Assembly (NCBI GenBank): GCA_900548405.1
Contig: UNSJ01000001.1
Location: 1 to 64,000 of the forward strand
Direction: 5' to 3'
DNA length: 64,000 bases
Source: Candidatus Gastranaerophilales bacterium
GTDB taxonomy: Bacteria; Cyanobacteriota; Vampirovibrionia; Gastranaerophilales; Gastranaerophilaceae
Shown: piece by piece, positions 52,071 to 60,939 of the stretch
Layout of the letters: every line of letters starts with the position of its first letter
How positions within the stretch are numbered: position 1 is the first letter of the stretch
Translations under genes and position numbers: made by a program
Notes under the pieces: generated by a model
Databases searched by the model: none
What the model was told of the DNA's origin: nothing
The model's input: the letters and a program-made list of their open reading frames with translations, nothing else

Positions 52071-52628
52071 ATGCCGTTTGAGTTTGAAAGACAAAAGATT
52101 AAAGATGTAATTCTCGTTAAGCCTAAAGTATTTGGCGATAATCGGGGATTTTTTATGGAAAGTTATAAAAAATCTGATTTTTTTGCAAACGGTATTGATG
52201 TTGAATTTAATCAGGATAACCACTCAAAATCAACCGCTCATGTTCTCAGAGGTCTTCATTATCAGGCAAAGCCATACGGGCAGGCAAAGCTTGTGAGATG
52301 CGTACGCGGAAAAATTTATGATGTTGCTGTTGACATTAGACCCGATTCTGAAACTTTCGCTCAGTATGTCAAAGTTGAACTTTCAGAAGAAAATAAACAT
52401 ATGCTTTTTATTCCTGAAGGTTTTGCACACGGATTTGTCGTATTATCTGATGAGGCCGAACTTCTTTACAAGGCAAGCGGTGAATATTCACAAGCCCATG
52501 ACAGAGGGGTTTTGTGGTGTGACAAAGATATAAATATTGACTGGGAAATTAACTTTGAACCGATTTTGTCTGAAAAAGACAAGGTTCAACCTGAATTAAA
52601 AAACATAAATAAAGAGGAATTAAGATGA
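52071..52628 (+). CDS. rfbC: dTDP-4-dehydrorhamnose 3,5-epimerase
   Basis: 185 residues, cupin fold. VFGDNRGFFMESYKKSDF, NQDNHSKSTAHVLRGLHYQ (catalytic His), KLVRCVRGKIYDVAVDIRP, and FIPEGFAHGFVVLSDEAELLYK are the RmlC signature motifs. First gene of a tight dTDP-L-rhamnose operon; AAGGAGAGAAG precedes the ATG. It overlaps rfbB by four bases. Confidence 0.95.
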   Translation: MPFEFERQKIKDVILVKPKVFGDNRGFFMESYKKSDFFANGIDVEFNQDNHSKSTAHVLRGLHYQAKPYGQAKLVRCVRGKIYDVAVDIRPDSETFAQYVKVELSEENKHMLFIPEGFAHGFVVLSDEAELLYKASGEYSQAHDRGVLWCDKDINIDWEINFEPILSEKDKVQPELKNINKEELR

Positions 52629-53602
52629 GAATACTTGTAACAGGCGGTGCGGGATTTATTGGAAGCTGTTTTGTAAGACATATTTTAAAAAAATATGCTG
52701 ATTATAAAGTTATAAATCTTGATGCGTTAACTTACGCAGGAAATATTGAAAACCTTGATGATGTAAAAGAAAACCCGAATTATACATTTGTTCATGGTGA
52801 TATTTGCGATAAAAAACTCGTTCCTCAGCTTGTTGAACAAGTTGATGCTGTGGTAAATTTTGCCGCAGAATCTCACGTTGACCGTTCTATTACAGGTCCT
52901 GAAATTTTTATTGAAACAAATGTAAAAGGTACTTTGAACTTGCTGCAGGCTGCAAGACAATTTAAAACACAAAGATATTTGCAGGTTTCTACTGATGAAG
53001 TTTACGGAAGTTTAGGCAAAACAGGATATTTTACCGAAACAACACCTCTTGCGCCAAACAGTCCGTATTCTGCATCTAAAGCAAGTGCGGATATGCTTGT
53101 GAGAGCTTATCACGAAACATATAAAATGCCTGTTCTTACAACCAGATGTTCCAATAACTACGGACCTTACCAGTATCCTGAAAAGCTTATACCTTTCTTT
53201 ATTTCTCAGCTTCTGAAAGGTGAAAAAGTTCCTGTATACGGAGACGGGTTAAATGTTCGCGACTGGCTTTATGTATATGACCATTGTGCTGCAATTGATA
53301 CTGTTCTTCATAAGGGCAGAGCAGGCGAAGTTTATAACATAGGCGGGCACAATGAAAAAACAAATATGGAGATTACACGTATAATCCTTGATGCTATGGG
53401 TAAAGATGAAAGCTCAATAAAATACGTTGATGACAGGCTCGGGCATGACAAACGATATGCAATCAGTAATGACAAAATTCAATCGGAATTAGGCTGGCAG
53501 CCTTCATTAACATTTGAAGAAGGCATAAAATTGACCATTGACTGGTATTTGAATAATCAGGAATGGATAAAACATATTGAGGAGGAAAAGTGTTCTATCT
53601 GA
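52625..53602 (+). CDS. rfbB: dTDP-glucose 4,6-dehydratase
   Basis: 325 residues. RILVTGGAGFIGSCFVRHIL is the NAD site, FAAESHVDRSITGPEIF the family motif, STDEVYG then YSASKASADMLVRAYHETY the catalytic Thr-Asp-Glu and Tyr-x3-Lys, and TRCSNNYGPYQYPEKLIPFF the substrate loop. It makes dTDP-4-keto-6-deoxyglucose from the RfbA product. Translationally coupled to rfbC (ATGA). Confidence 0.96.
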   Translation: MRILVTGGAGFIGSCFVRHILKKYADYKVINLDALTYAGNIENLDDVKENPNYTFVHGDICDKKLVPQLVEQVDAVVNFAAESHVDRSITGPEIFIETNVKGTLNLLQAARQFKTQRYLQVSTDEVYGSLGKTGYFTETTPLAPNSPYSASKASADMLVRAYHETYKMPVLTTRCSNNYGPYQYPEKLIPFFISQLLKGEKVPVYGDGLNVRDWLYVYDHCAAIDTVLHKGRAGEVYNIGGHNEKTNMEITRIILDAMGKDESSIKYVDDRLGHDKRYAISNDKIQSELGWQPSLTFEEGIKLTIDWYLNNQEWIKHIEEEKCSI

Positions 53603-54567
53603 ATAAACTCCGTAGCAGAATTCATAAACTCAGATACCAAAATTATTTAGGCGGTGAAGGTATTGAGAAACAATGGAATATTTTCGGTTACAAGTTTGAT
53701 TATACTCTCCTGCCAAAATGCGAAAAGGTTTGTGAAACTTTTTATAAAAACAATAAAGTTTATCTTTCAATTACTGCCGTACTCCAAAATGAAGCACCTT
53801 ATATAAAAGAGTGGATTGAATATCACAGGCTTGTCGGAGTGGAAAGGTTTTATATATACGATAACGAATCTACCGATAATGTAAAAGAGATTTTAAAACC
53901 ATACATTGATTTAGGAATTGTCTGTTACCATTATGTTCCGGGAATTGCCATGCAAAATAAGGTTTATCGTGATGCTCTGTATAAATACAAAAATCAAACC
54001 AGGTGGATGGCAATTATTGATTTGGATGAATTTATTGTTCCTGTTGAAAAACAATCTATTCCTGAATTTTTAAAAGACTACGAAAAATATCCCGGTGTTG
54101 TTATAAATTGGCAGGTTTTTGACTCTAACGGATTTCTTGAATCGCCTAAGTCGGGGGGGGGGCTCGTTTCAGTGAATTATACCAGGACTTACGCGGATAA
54201 CAATTCTCCGATTAACAAACATGTGAAATCTATTGTTAATCCTAAAAAAGTTATGTCCATTGTTAATCCTCATTTTTGTTATTATAAAAATCAAGCTTAT
54301 CCTGTTGATGAAAATTTTCAACGGGTTGAAGGTCCGTTTACAAAAACTCATAATTCGTCTAAAATAAAAATTAATCATTATCATTGCAAGTCTAAAGCGG
54401 AATATATGCTTAAAATTGATAAATGGCGTGCTGACATAAAGAAAAAAAGAGTTTTTGATGAAAGAACAATAAATATTTCCGAGTGGAAGCATGATTATGA
54501 AATTCAAAAATTTGTCCCGCAATTAAAAAATATAATGTTTGGAAAAACAGAAAAGGAATCAGCATAA
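53590..54567 (+). CDS. glycosyltransferase family 92-type protein with internal G10 tract
   Basis: 325 residues from a GTG start inside the rfbB end, with GAGGAGGAAAA upstream. LSITAVLQNEAPYIKEWIEYHRLVGVERFYIYDNES is the GT92/DUF23 start, and WMAIIDLDEFIVPV has the DxD metal site. A ten-G run at 54153-54162 encodes SGGG in FLESPKSGGGLVSVNYTR, where family members have a short loop before the conserved acceptor region. The gene is open with ten G; any one-base slip would truncate it at about residue 190 of 325. It should add a sugar to the rhamnose-containing surface glycan. It interrupts the rfb order between rfbB and rfbD. Confidence 0.85.
   Translation: MFYLNKLRSRIHKLRYQNYLGGEGIEKQWNIFGYKFDYTLLPKCEKVCETFYKNNKVYLSITAVLQNEAPYIKEWIEYHRLVGVERFYIYDNESTDNVKEILKPYIDLGIVCYHYVPGIAMQNKVYRDALYKYKNQTRWMAIIDLDEFIVPVEKQSIPEFLKDYEKYPGVVINWQVFDSNGFLESPKSGGGLVSVNYTRTYADNNSPINKHVKSIVNPKKVMSIVNPHFCYYKNQAYPVDENFQRVEGPFTKTHNSSKIKINHYHCKSKAEYMLKIDKWRADIKKKRVFDERTINISEWKHDYEIQKFVPQLKNIMFGKTEKESA
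54153..54162 (+). repeat. poly-G tract G10 in glycosyltransferase gene
   Basis: Ten G, C-G10-C context, mid-gene and in frame. The right flank is not clearly related to the other four tracts, so the tract itself, not a long repeat, is the shared feature here. Confidence 0.95.
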
Positions 54568-55385
54568 TGAAAGTATTGGTAACAGGAGCAAACGGAATGT
54601 TAGGACAAGATTTATGTCCTATATTGGAAGATGTCGGAGCATTTGTAATAGAAACGGATGTCGATACATTAGATATTACAAACGCAGATATGGTTGAAAA
54701 AGTTTTAACTGATATTCACCCCGATATGGTTGTTCATTGTGCCGCATATACTAATGTTGATAAAGCGGAAGAAGATTTAAAAACAGCAGAATTGATTAAT
54801 GTCACAGGTACGGAAAATATTGCAGAGGCTTGTGCAAAACTTGGTATAACACTTGTATATATTTCTACTGATTACGTATTTGACGGTACTAAAACCGAAC
54901 CTTATACACCCGATGACAGAGCAAATCCTATTAACAACTATGGAATGACAAAATATGAAGGTGAAGAAGTTGTAAGAAGTTTGTGTGAAAAATATTACAT
55001 TGCACGTACATCCTGGCTATATGGTCATCACGGAAAGAATTTTGTTGAAACTATGTTAAGTATGGCGGATAAAGAAAAAATAAAAGTTGTTGATGACCAA
55101 ATAGGATGCCCGACTTGGACTGTTGAACTTGCAAACGGTATAATTAAGCTTTTATCAAAACCATACGGAACTTATCATGTTTGCGGTTCAGGTCATGCAA
55201 CTTGGTATGAATTCGCAAAAGAAATTTTTTCACAGTCAGGTTTGGATGTTAATTTGAAACCTTGTTCTACGGATGAATTTCCTCGTCCTGCAAAACGCCC
55301 TAAATACAGTATTATGCAGAATGATAAAATTTGCAGAAACTGGCAGGCCGCACTGAAAGATTATTTGGAATTGAGAGGAGTATAG
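54567..55385 (+). CDS. rfbD: dTDP-4-dehydrorhamnose reductase
   Basis: 272 residues. MKVLVTGANGMLGQDLCPIL is the NAD(P) site; VVHCAAYTNVDKAEED, YISTDYVFDGTK, NNYGMTKYEGEE (catalytic Tyr-x3-Lys) and RTSWLYGHHGKNFVETM are RmlD motifs. It reduces the RfbC product to dTDP-L-rhamnose. Its ATG shares one base with the stop of the glycosyltransferase gene. Confidence 0.95.
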   Translation: MKVLVTGANGMLGQDLCPILEDVGAFVIETDVDTLDITNADMVEKVLTDIHPDMVVHCAAYTNVDKAEEDLKTAELINVTGTENIAEACAKLGITLVYISTDYVFDGTKTEPYTPDDRANPINNYGMTKYEGEEVVRSLCEKYYIARTSWLYGHHGKNFVETMLSMADKEKIKVVDDQIGCPTWTVELANGIIKLLSKPYGTYHVCGSGHATWYEFAKEIFSQSGLDVNLKPCSTDEFPRPAKRPKYSIMQNDKICRNWQAALKDYLELRGV

Positions 55386-55388
55386 ATT

Positions 55389-56270
55389 ATGAAAGGTATT
55401 GTATTAGCAGGCGGAGCAGGTTTAAGGTTACACCCGAGCACAATTGCCGTTTCAAAGCAGCTTTTGCCTATTTATGATAAACCAATGATTTATCATCCGA
55501 TTTCTGTTCTTATGCTTGCAGGAATCAGAGATATTCTTATAATCTCTACACCTGTTGATTTGCACCATTTTGAAAGACTTCTCGGTGACGGAAGCAAATT
55601 CGGGGTTAAATTTTCGTATAAGGAACAGCCGAGTCCTGACGGGCTTGCGCAAGCATTTATTCTTGCAGAAGATTTTATAGGTGATGATGCTGTTGCTCTT
55701 GTTTTAGGCGATAATATCTTTTACGGTGACGGTTTCTCAGGAAAATTAAAATCCGTAGTTAAAAATATTCAAGAAAATGGCGGTGCAGCTGTTTTCGGAT
55801 ATTATGTAAAAGACCCGCAAAGGTTTGGTGTTGCCGAGTTTGATGCAGATGGCAAAGTCCTTTCTATTGAAGAAAAGCCTGAAAATCCTAAATCAAATTA
55901 TGCTGTTACCGGATTATATTTCTATGATAATAAGGTCGTAGAATACGCAAAAAGTTTAAAACCATCATCACGCGGCGAATTAGAGATTACTGATTTAAAT
56001 AATATATATCTACAAAAAGGCGGGTTAAGTGCGGAACTTTTGGGACGCGGTTTTGCATGGCTTGATACGGGAACTCACCATTCACTTTTACAAGCAAGCC
56101 AGTATGTTCAGACAATTGAAGAAAATCAGGGGATAAAAATTGCCTGCCTTGAAGAAGTTGCATACAGAATGGGGTATGTTACAAAAGAAGATTTGCAAAA
56201 AACAATAGAAAAATACAATAACAACGACTACTTTAATTACATTAAGGATATGCTTAACAAGTTGTCATAG
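55389..56270 (+). CDS. rfbA: glucose-1-phosphate thymidylyltransferase
   Basis: 293 residues. [20 protein letters not shown] with [25 protein letters not shown] is the RmlA signature, [12 protein letters not shown] binds metal, and [19 protein letters not shown] is the C-terminal motif. It makes dTDP-glucose, the first step of the rhamnose pathway. It follows rfbD by three bases; AGAGGAGTATAG is the ribosome site. With rfbC, rfbB and rfbD the four-enzyme pathway is complete here. Confidence 0.96.
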   Translation: MKGIVLAGGAGLRLHPSTIAVSKQLLPIYDKPMIYHPISVLMLAGIRDILIISTPVDLHHFERLLGDGSKFGVKFSYKEQPSPDGLAQAFILAEDFIGDDAVALVLGDNIFYGDGFSGKLKSVVKNIQENGGAAVFGYYVKDPQRFGVAEFDADGKVLSIEEKPENPKSNYAVTGLYFYDNKVVEYAKSLKPSSRGELEITDLNNIYLQKGGLSAELLGRGFAWLDTGTHHSLLQASQYVQTIEENQGIKIACLEEVAYRMGYVTKEDLQKTIEKYNNNDYFNYIKDMLNKLS

Positions 56271-56316
56271 AATTGATTTTTGCATATAATTTAAAGGGAA
56301 AAATAAGGAGTAGAGG

Positions 56317-57561
56317 ATGCATTTAGAATATATAAAAGAAGTTGATTCTGAAGTTGCAAAGCAGATTGAACTTGAATTTGAAAGACAGCAAAATACTATT
56401 GAGCTTATTGCAAGTGAAAATATTACGTCAAAAGCTGTTATGGAAGCTTGCGGAAGTGTTTTAACAAATAAATATGCAGAAGGAAAACCGTCAAAAAGAT
56501 TTTATAACGGGTGTGAACACGTTGATGTAATCGAGGCTTTGGCGCAAAAACGTGCGTGCGAACTTTTCAATATGGATCATGCTAATGTTCAGCCGCACAG
56601 CGGAGCTCAGGCAAATATGGCTGTGTTTATGTATCTTCTAAAACCGGGTGATAAAGTTTTAGGAATGGATTTGTCTAACGGCGGTCACCTCTCTCATGGT
56701 TCACCGGTTAATTTTTCAGGTTTATATTTTGATGTTAAAAGTTACGGCATAGATGAAAACGGAAATATTGATTACGATGATGTCCGCAAAATGGCGCATG
56801 AACATAAACCTAAATTAATAATCTGCGGAGCAAGCAACTATTCAAAAATTATTGATTTCAAAAAATTCAGAGAAATAGCTGATGAAGTCGGTGCTTATTT
56901 GCTTGCTGATATAGCCCACATTGCAGGACTTGTTGCAGCAGGTCTGCATCCGTCACCTTCAGGTTATGCGCAATTTGTTACTACTACAACTCACAAATCT
57001 TTGAGAGGACCCAGAGGCGGTATTACAATGTGTGATGCTGAACACGCTCAAGGTATTGATAAGGCAATTTTCCCGGGAATGCAGGGCGGACCTCTTGAAC
57101 ATATTATTGCAGGAAAAGCAGTTGCTTTATTAGAAGCTTCAAAACCTGAATTTAAAGAATATGCCGCTCAAATTATTAAAAATGCAAAAGCTCTTGCTCA
57201 AGGTTTAATGGATGAGGGAATGGACATAGTCGGCGGTATGACGGAAAACCATTTGATGACTTTAGATTTGAGAAGGACAGGCAAAACAGGAAAAGACATG
57301 GCTAATGTATTAGAGCGTGTAGGAATTACAGCAAATAAAAATACAGTTCCTAATGATCCGCAAAGCCCCTTTGTAACAAGCGGAATTAGACTTGGAACAC
57401 CTGCTGTCACTACAAGAGGATTCAAAGAAGAAGATATGACAGAAGTTGCAAAAATTATTGCATCTGCGATATTTTCATCAGATAATGAAATGGGATTAAA
57501 AAATTTAAGGGAAAGATCTCTTAAACTATGCCAAAAATACCCGATATATAAGGATAAATAG
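56317..57561 (+). CDS. glyA: serine hydroxymethyltransferase
   Basis: 414 residues. [43 protein letters not shown], the PLP-Lys motif [14 protein letters not shown], and [23 protein letters not shown] are all canonical. It interconverts serine and glycine with tetrahydrofolate and supplies one-carbon units. AAATAAGGAGTAGAGG precedes the ATG. It lies in the glycan operon, directly abutting the WecA-like gene, an arrangement with no obvious metabolic reason. Confidence 0.96.
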   Translation: MHLEYIKEVDSEVAKQIELEFERQQNTIELIASENITSKAVMEACGSVLTNKYAEGKPSKRFYNGCEHVDVIEALAQKRACELFNMDHANVQPHSGAQANMAVFMYLLKPGDKVLGMDLSNGGHLSHGSPVNFSGLYFDVKSYGIDENGNIDYDDVRKMAHEHKPKLIICGASNYSKIIDFKKFREIADEVGAYLLADIAHIAGLVAAGLHPSPSGYAQFVTTTTHKSLRGPRGGITMCDAEHAQGIDKAIFPGMQGGPLEHIIAGKAVALLEASKPEFKEYAAQIIKNAKALAQGLMDEGMDIVGGMTENHLMTLDLRRTGKTGKDMANVLERVGITANKNTVPNDPQSPFVTSGIRLGTPAVTTRGFKEEDMTEVAKIIASAIFSSDNEMGLKNLRERSLKLCQKYPIYKDK

Positions 57562-58593
57562 ATGTTAATAAAACTTACACATGCACATATATTAGGAACA
57601 GTTATAGCGTACTTGCTCGGGGTATGTCTTGTACCTCTCGTAATAAGTTTTTCAAAAAAAGAAGGTTTGGTCGATGTGCCGAACGAAAGAAAAATTCATA
57701 CCAAACCAATATCACGTATAGGCGGAGTTGCTATTTGGACAAGTACAATGCTTACATTTTTGTGCCTTGTGTTTATGAGTTATTATCCGTATGGAAGTCT
57801 TTTATCAGGAATTCTTCTCGGCGGTTCTTTAATGTTTTTGCTCGGACTTGTTGATGATATTTATAATCTTGATGCAAAATTTAAGTTATTTATACAGGTT
57901 TCAATAGCTACACTTGTTTATCTTTTGGGTGTACAAATCAACACAATTCCTTTCATAGGCGATATCGGAATATTTTCTTATCCGATAACTCTGTTATGGA
58001 TTGTGGGTATCAGTAATGCTTTAAACTTTATTGACGGTGTTGACGGACTTGCGGGTTCTGTTGTAACTATTAATGCTGTTACACTTGCTATTATTGCGGT
58101 TGCCATGACACCCTCAAGCCCCATAAGTGCTTTAATAGGTTTTATACTTGCAGGTTCAATGCTAGCGTTCTTAACTTATAACTTTAATCCTGCGAAAATA
58201 TTTATGGGTGACAGCGGTGCTTTGTTCTCAGGTTTTTTGCTTGCAACAATTTCTATAACAGGAGTTATGAAAGCGGCAACAATTGCAATACTCTTACCGT
58301 TTTTGGTACTTGCTGTGCCTATAATGGATATTACCTTTTCATCATTAAGAAGAATTTCAAAGGGCAAATCTCCATTTGTTGCTGATGCGGAACATATTCA
58401 CCATAAATTGCTTCACGCAGGTTTTTCTCAAAAGAAGACTGTTGTTATATTAACATCTGTGGCTATTATAGCAGGTGCACTTGCATCTTTGTTTATGGGA
58501 AGCCAAACAATTAAACATTATTTTATATATATTTTAGCGATAGTAATTATCATGTTGTTATTAAACTTTATAAAAGTATTGACAAAAAAATAA
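57562..58593 (+). CDS. undecaprenyl-phosphate sugar-1-phosphate transferase (WecA/TagO type)
   Basis: 343 residues with about ten membrane helices. LVDVPNERKIHTKPISRIGGVAIW, GLVDDIYNLDAKFKLFIQ (catalytic Asp pair), NALNFIDGVDGLAGS, FMGDSGALFSGFLL, and DAEHIHHKLLHAG are the polyprenyl-P GlcNAc/MurNAc-1-P transferase motifs; the HIHH loop favours WecA/TagO over MraY. It starts the lipid-linked glycan at the inner membrane. Its ATG directly follows the glyA stop codon with no spacer. Last gene of the operon beginning at rfbC. Confidence 0.9.
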   Translation: MLIKLTHAHILGTVIAYLLGVCLVPLVISFSKKEGLVDVPNERKIHTKPISRIGGVAIWTSTMLTFLCLVFMSYYPYGSLLSGILLGGSLMFLLGLVDDIYNLDAKFKLFIQVSIATLVYLLGVQINTIPFIGDIGIFSYPITLLWIVGISNALNFIDGVDGLAGSVVTINAVTLAIIAVAMTPSSPISALIGFILAGSMLAFLTYNFNPAKIFMGDSGALFSGFLLATISITGVMKAATIAILLPFLVLAVPIMDITFSSLRRISKGKSPFVADAEHIHHKLLHAGFSQKKTVVILTSVAIIAGALASLFMGSQTIKHYFIYILAIVIIMLLLNFIKVLTKK

Positions 58594-58782
58594 TTATGTG
58601 CTATTATCCCATGTGGATTTAATTACTCAGTTTTGAGCCGATGTCGTTTTCACGGGATGAGCGTTCAGAATATTTAAGTGTAAATCTGCTATATATGTTT
58701 TTTCAAAGTTGAGATTAACTTATGAACTCAACCTGTAAGATGTATGTTACGTGTGGATTAGTTAAGTAAAGGTTTATTAGCT
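58579..58782 (+). promoter_or_regulatory. strong promoter and long leader of the 58783 gene
   Basis: Consensus TTGACA (58579-58584), 17-base spacer, TATTAT (58602-58607), overlapping the end of the WecA-like gene. About 170 bases of untranslated leader follow, with GTGGATT repeated near both ends (58612 and 58752) and a TTGAG/CTCAA inverted repeat. AAGTAAAGG is the weak ribosome site. No riboswitch family recognised. Confidence 0.6.
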
Positions 58783-59301
58783 ATGACAGTAAGAGCAGTA
58801 GGACAAAACGAAAATTCAAATTTAAACACCATTATTAAATCAACTGCAGTTGGTACAGCAGCGGGTTACTCTTTAAAGTATTTATGGCCTGTAACCAAAC
58901 AGGAAGATAACATCAGCCGCCGCACAATGATTAATTATTGCAGAAAAGTTACTAACAAATCTAAAGTTGCAGAATTTGTGGAAAATGGTGTTAAAACTAA
59001 AGCTCAGGATGTTTTTGTCAAAATGATTGAATCCAAAGAAAAAGATGCTTTTTCATACAAAAACATCGCAAAAAGAATTGCAGCTCTCGGCGGTGAAGAA
59101 TCAGTTGCCGGTAAAGAGTTCAGAGGTATTATCAGAAACGTAGATATTACTTCTAAAAATATGACAAGAAAGTTTGCAAATGCATATCATTTCATGTTAA
59201 AAAATAAAAGACCGCTGGCTCCGTTTATTGTTGCCGGAGCAGGAGTCGGTTTCCTTGCAGGTTTTGCGCATAACGTTATGAAAACTGACGTTAACGCTTA
59301 A
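58783..59301 (+). CDS. hypothetical protein with two hydrophobic segments
   Basis: 172 residues. MTVRAVGQNENSNLNTIIKS, a Gly/Ala-rich first segment (STAVGTAAGYSLKYLW), a central charged helical part (KVAEFVENGVKTKAQDVFVKM), and a C-terminal membrane-like segment (PFIVAGAGVGFLAGFAHNV). No signal peptidase site. The unusually strong promoter and long leader suggest abundant or regulated expression. Family unknown. Confidence 0.65.
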   Translation: MTVRAVGQNENSNLNTIIKSTAVGTAAGYSLKYLWPVTKQEDNISRRTMINYCRKVTNKSKVAEFVENGVKTKAQDVFVKMIESKEKDAFSYKNIAKRIAALGGEESVAGKEFRGIIRNVDITSKNMTRKFANAYHFMLKNKRPLAPFIVAGAGVGFLAGFAHNVMKTDVNA

Positions 59302-59332
59302 TATTTATATTTTTTTCACCAAAAAAAATATA

Positions 59333-59355
59333 GGCTGAATTTTTTTAATTCAGCC
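59333..59355 (+). terminator. intrinsic terminator of the 58783 gene
   Basis: GGCTGAATT / AATTCAGCC stem with T-rich loop and T7 tail, 32 bases after the stop codon. Confidence 0.85.
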
Positions 59356-59461
59356 ATTTTTTTGCGACGAAGTCGCTCTCCACGCGAGTAAATCTTTTAG
59401 AAGTTCTCCAATTCTCGTACCTTTTTTTTGCGACTAAGTGTGCTTTTCCACTTGGTTAAGT
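59356..59461. repeat. imperfect direct repeat, 3' of miaB
   Basis: TTTTTTTGCGACGAAGTCGCTCTCCACGCGAGTAA-like and TTTTTTTGCGACTAAGTGTGCTTTTCCACTTGGTTAA-like units (given by key parts: T7-GCGAC-n-AAGT ... TCCAC ... GTTAA), about 64 bases apart, each with hairpin potential (GCGAC-GAA-GTCGC at 59364-59376). No gene. Confidence 0.55.
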
Positions 59462-60817
59462 CTATATTATTTCGCCTTTAAGGTACCAGGTTTTTGCTCC
59501 GCTAATCTTTACGTTTACAAATTCTCCTGTCAAATCTTTTTCGCATGGTATATGGACTGTTTTGAAGTTTCTTGTTTTGCCTGAATTTATCATTTTACCT
59601 TTATGCTCGTAAAAACTTTCTACAAGAACTTCCATATCTCTGCCTACGTACTTAAGATTTGATTTAAGGCAATTCTCTTTTACTTTATCATTTAGACGTT
59701 GAAATCTTATATCTTTAATGTCTTCAGGAATATATTTATCAACCCATTTTGCCGCAACGGTTTTTTCACGCGGTGAATATGCTGCAACATTTGAGTAATC
59801 CAGTTCAAACTCATCAATTGCTGTTAGTGTCTCCGTAAATTGTTCTTCCGTTTCACCCGGAAATCCTGCAATAAAGTCACTGGTAATAGTTACATCAGGA
59901 ACCATTTTGCGGACTTTTTCAACGATTTTTGCATAAGTTTCTCTGTCATATCTTCTGTTCATCGCTTTTAATACTGCAGAACTTCCTGATTGCATAGGAA
60001 TATGGAAATATTCACAAACCTTATCGAGTTCAACAGCTGTTTGAATAAGTTCATCCGTAATATCTGTCGGATATGAGGTTACAAAACGTATTCTGAACTT
60101 GCCTTCAAGCTTGTTCAAGTCTTTTAAAAGCTGTGCAAGACGATAAGTTCCATCCTCTAGGTCTTTGCCGTAGCTGTCGACATTCTGCCCCAAAAGAGTA
60201 ATTTCTTTAAATCCAGCATTCAATGCATCCTGAGCTTCTTTGATAATTATTTCAGGAAGTCTTGAGCGTTCCCTGCCTCTTGTGTAGGGTACAATACAGT
60301 ATGTGCAGAAATTATTACAGCCTTCAGTAATAGGTATCCATGCATTAACACCCTTAACTCTTTCAATATTGTATTCTTTTGCAAGATTATCTTCTGTTGC
60401 ATTTGTTTCGGTGCATTCGCATACTCTCTCATCATTATTTATTTTTTTGATAATTTCAGGCAGTGCATAGATTTTGTGAGTGCCAAGAACAAAGTCTACA
60501 TAAGGGGCGCGTTTAAAAATTTCATTTGCTTTTTGCTGTGCAACGCATCCGCAAAAACCTATTTTAATGTTAGTCCTGTTTTTTAAATTTTCACCTGCTG
60601 CCAAGGCGTCTTTTTTCCACTTGCCCCATGTGCCTATTGCGCTGAAAGCTTTGTCTTCCGAAAGCTGGCGTATGGAACATGTGTTAATCATTAAAAGGTC
60701 AGCCTGTTTTGGCTCTTTTGTTTCTTCATAACCAAAATGGGAAAGCATTCCAAGCATTCTTTCCGTATCAGATTTGTTCATCTGGCATCCCATAGTTTCA
60801 ATATAGACTTTTTTCAT
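59462..60817 (-). CDS. miaB: tRNA-2-methylthio-N6-dimethylallyladenosine synthase
   Basis: 451 residues from the ATG at 60817 (MKKVYIETMGCQMNKSDTER), with AGGAATTT upstream; the longer frame lacks a ribosome site. N-terminal UPF0004 cluster Cys in TMGCQMN, NTCSIR and GFCGCVAQ; radical SAM cluster EGCNNFCTYCIVPYTRGRERSR; and the C-terminal TRAM domain (GRDMEVLVESFYEHKGKMIN). It methylthiolates i6A37 of tRNA. The GCVAQ and TRGRE motifs favour MiaB over MtaB/RimO. Confidence 0.95.
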   Translation of the reverse strand: MKKVYIETMGCQMNKSDTERMLGMLSHFGYEETKEPKQADLLMINTCSIRQLSEDKAFSAIGTWGKWKKDALAAGENLKNRTNIKIGFCGCVAQQKANEIFKRAPYVDFVLGTHKIYALPEIIKKINNDERVCECTETNATEDNLAKEYNIERVKGVNAWIPITEGCNNFCTYCIVPYTRGRERSRLPEIIIKEAQDALNAGFKEITLLGQNVDSYGKDLEDGTYRLAQLLKDLNKLEGKFRIRFVTSYPTDITDELIQTAVELDKVCEYFHIPMQSGSSAVLKAMNRRYDRETYAKIVEKVRKMVPDVTITSDFIAGFPGETEEQFTETLTAIDEFELDYSNVAAYSPREKTVAAKWVDKYIPEDIKDIRFQRLNDKVKENCLKSNLKYVGRDMEVLVESFYEHKGKMINSGKTRNFKTVHIPCEKDLTGEFVNVKISGAKTWYLKGEII

Positions 60818-60939
60818 TTTATAAATTCCTGCTATTTGTATTTCACTGTATAAATTATAATACAAAAATACTTCATATACTTGACTTTTAAGGTTAATGA
60901 TAATATTCTTTTATATAATGGCTGAAAGGTGTGTATTAA

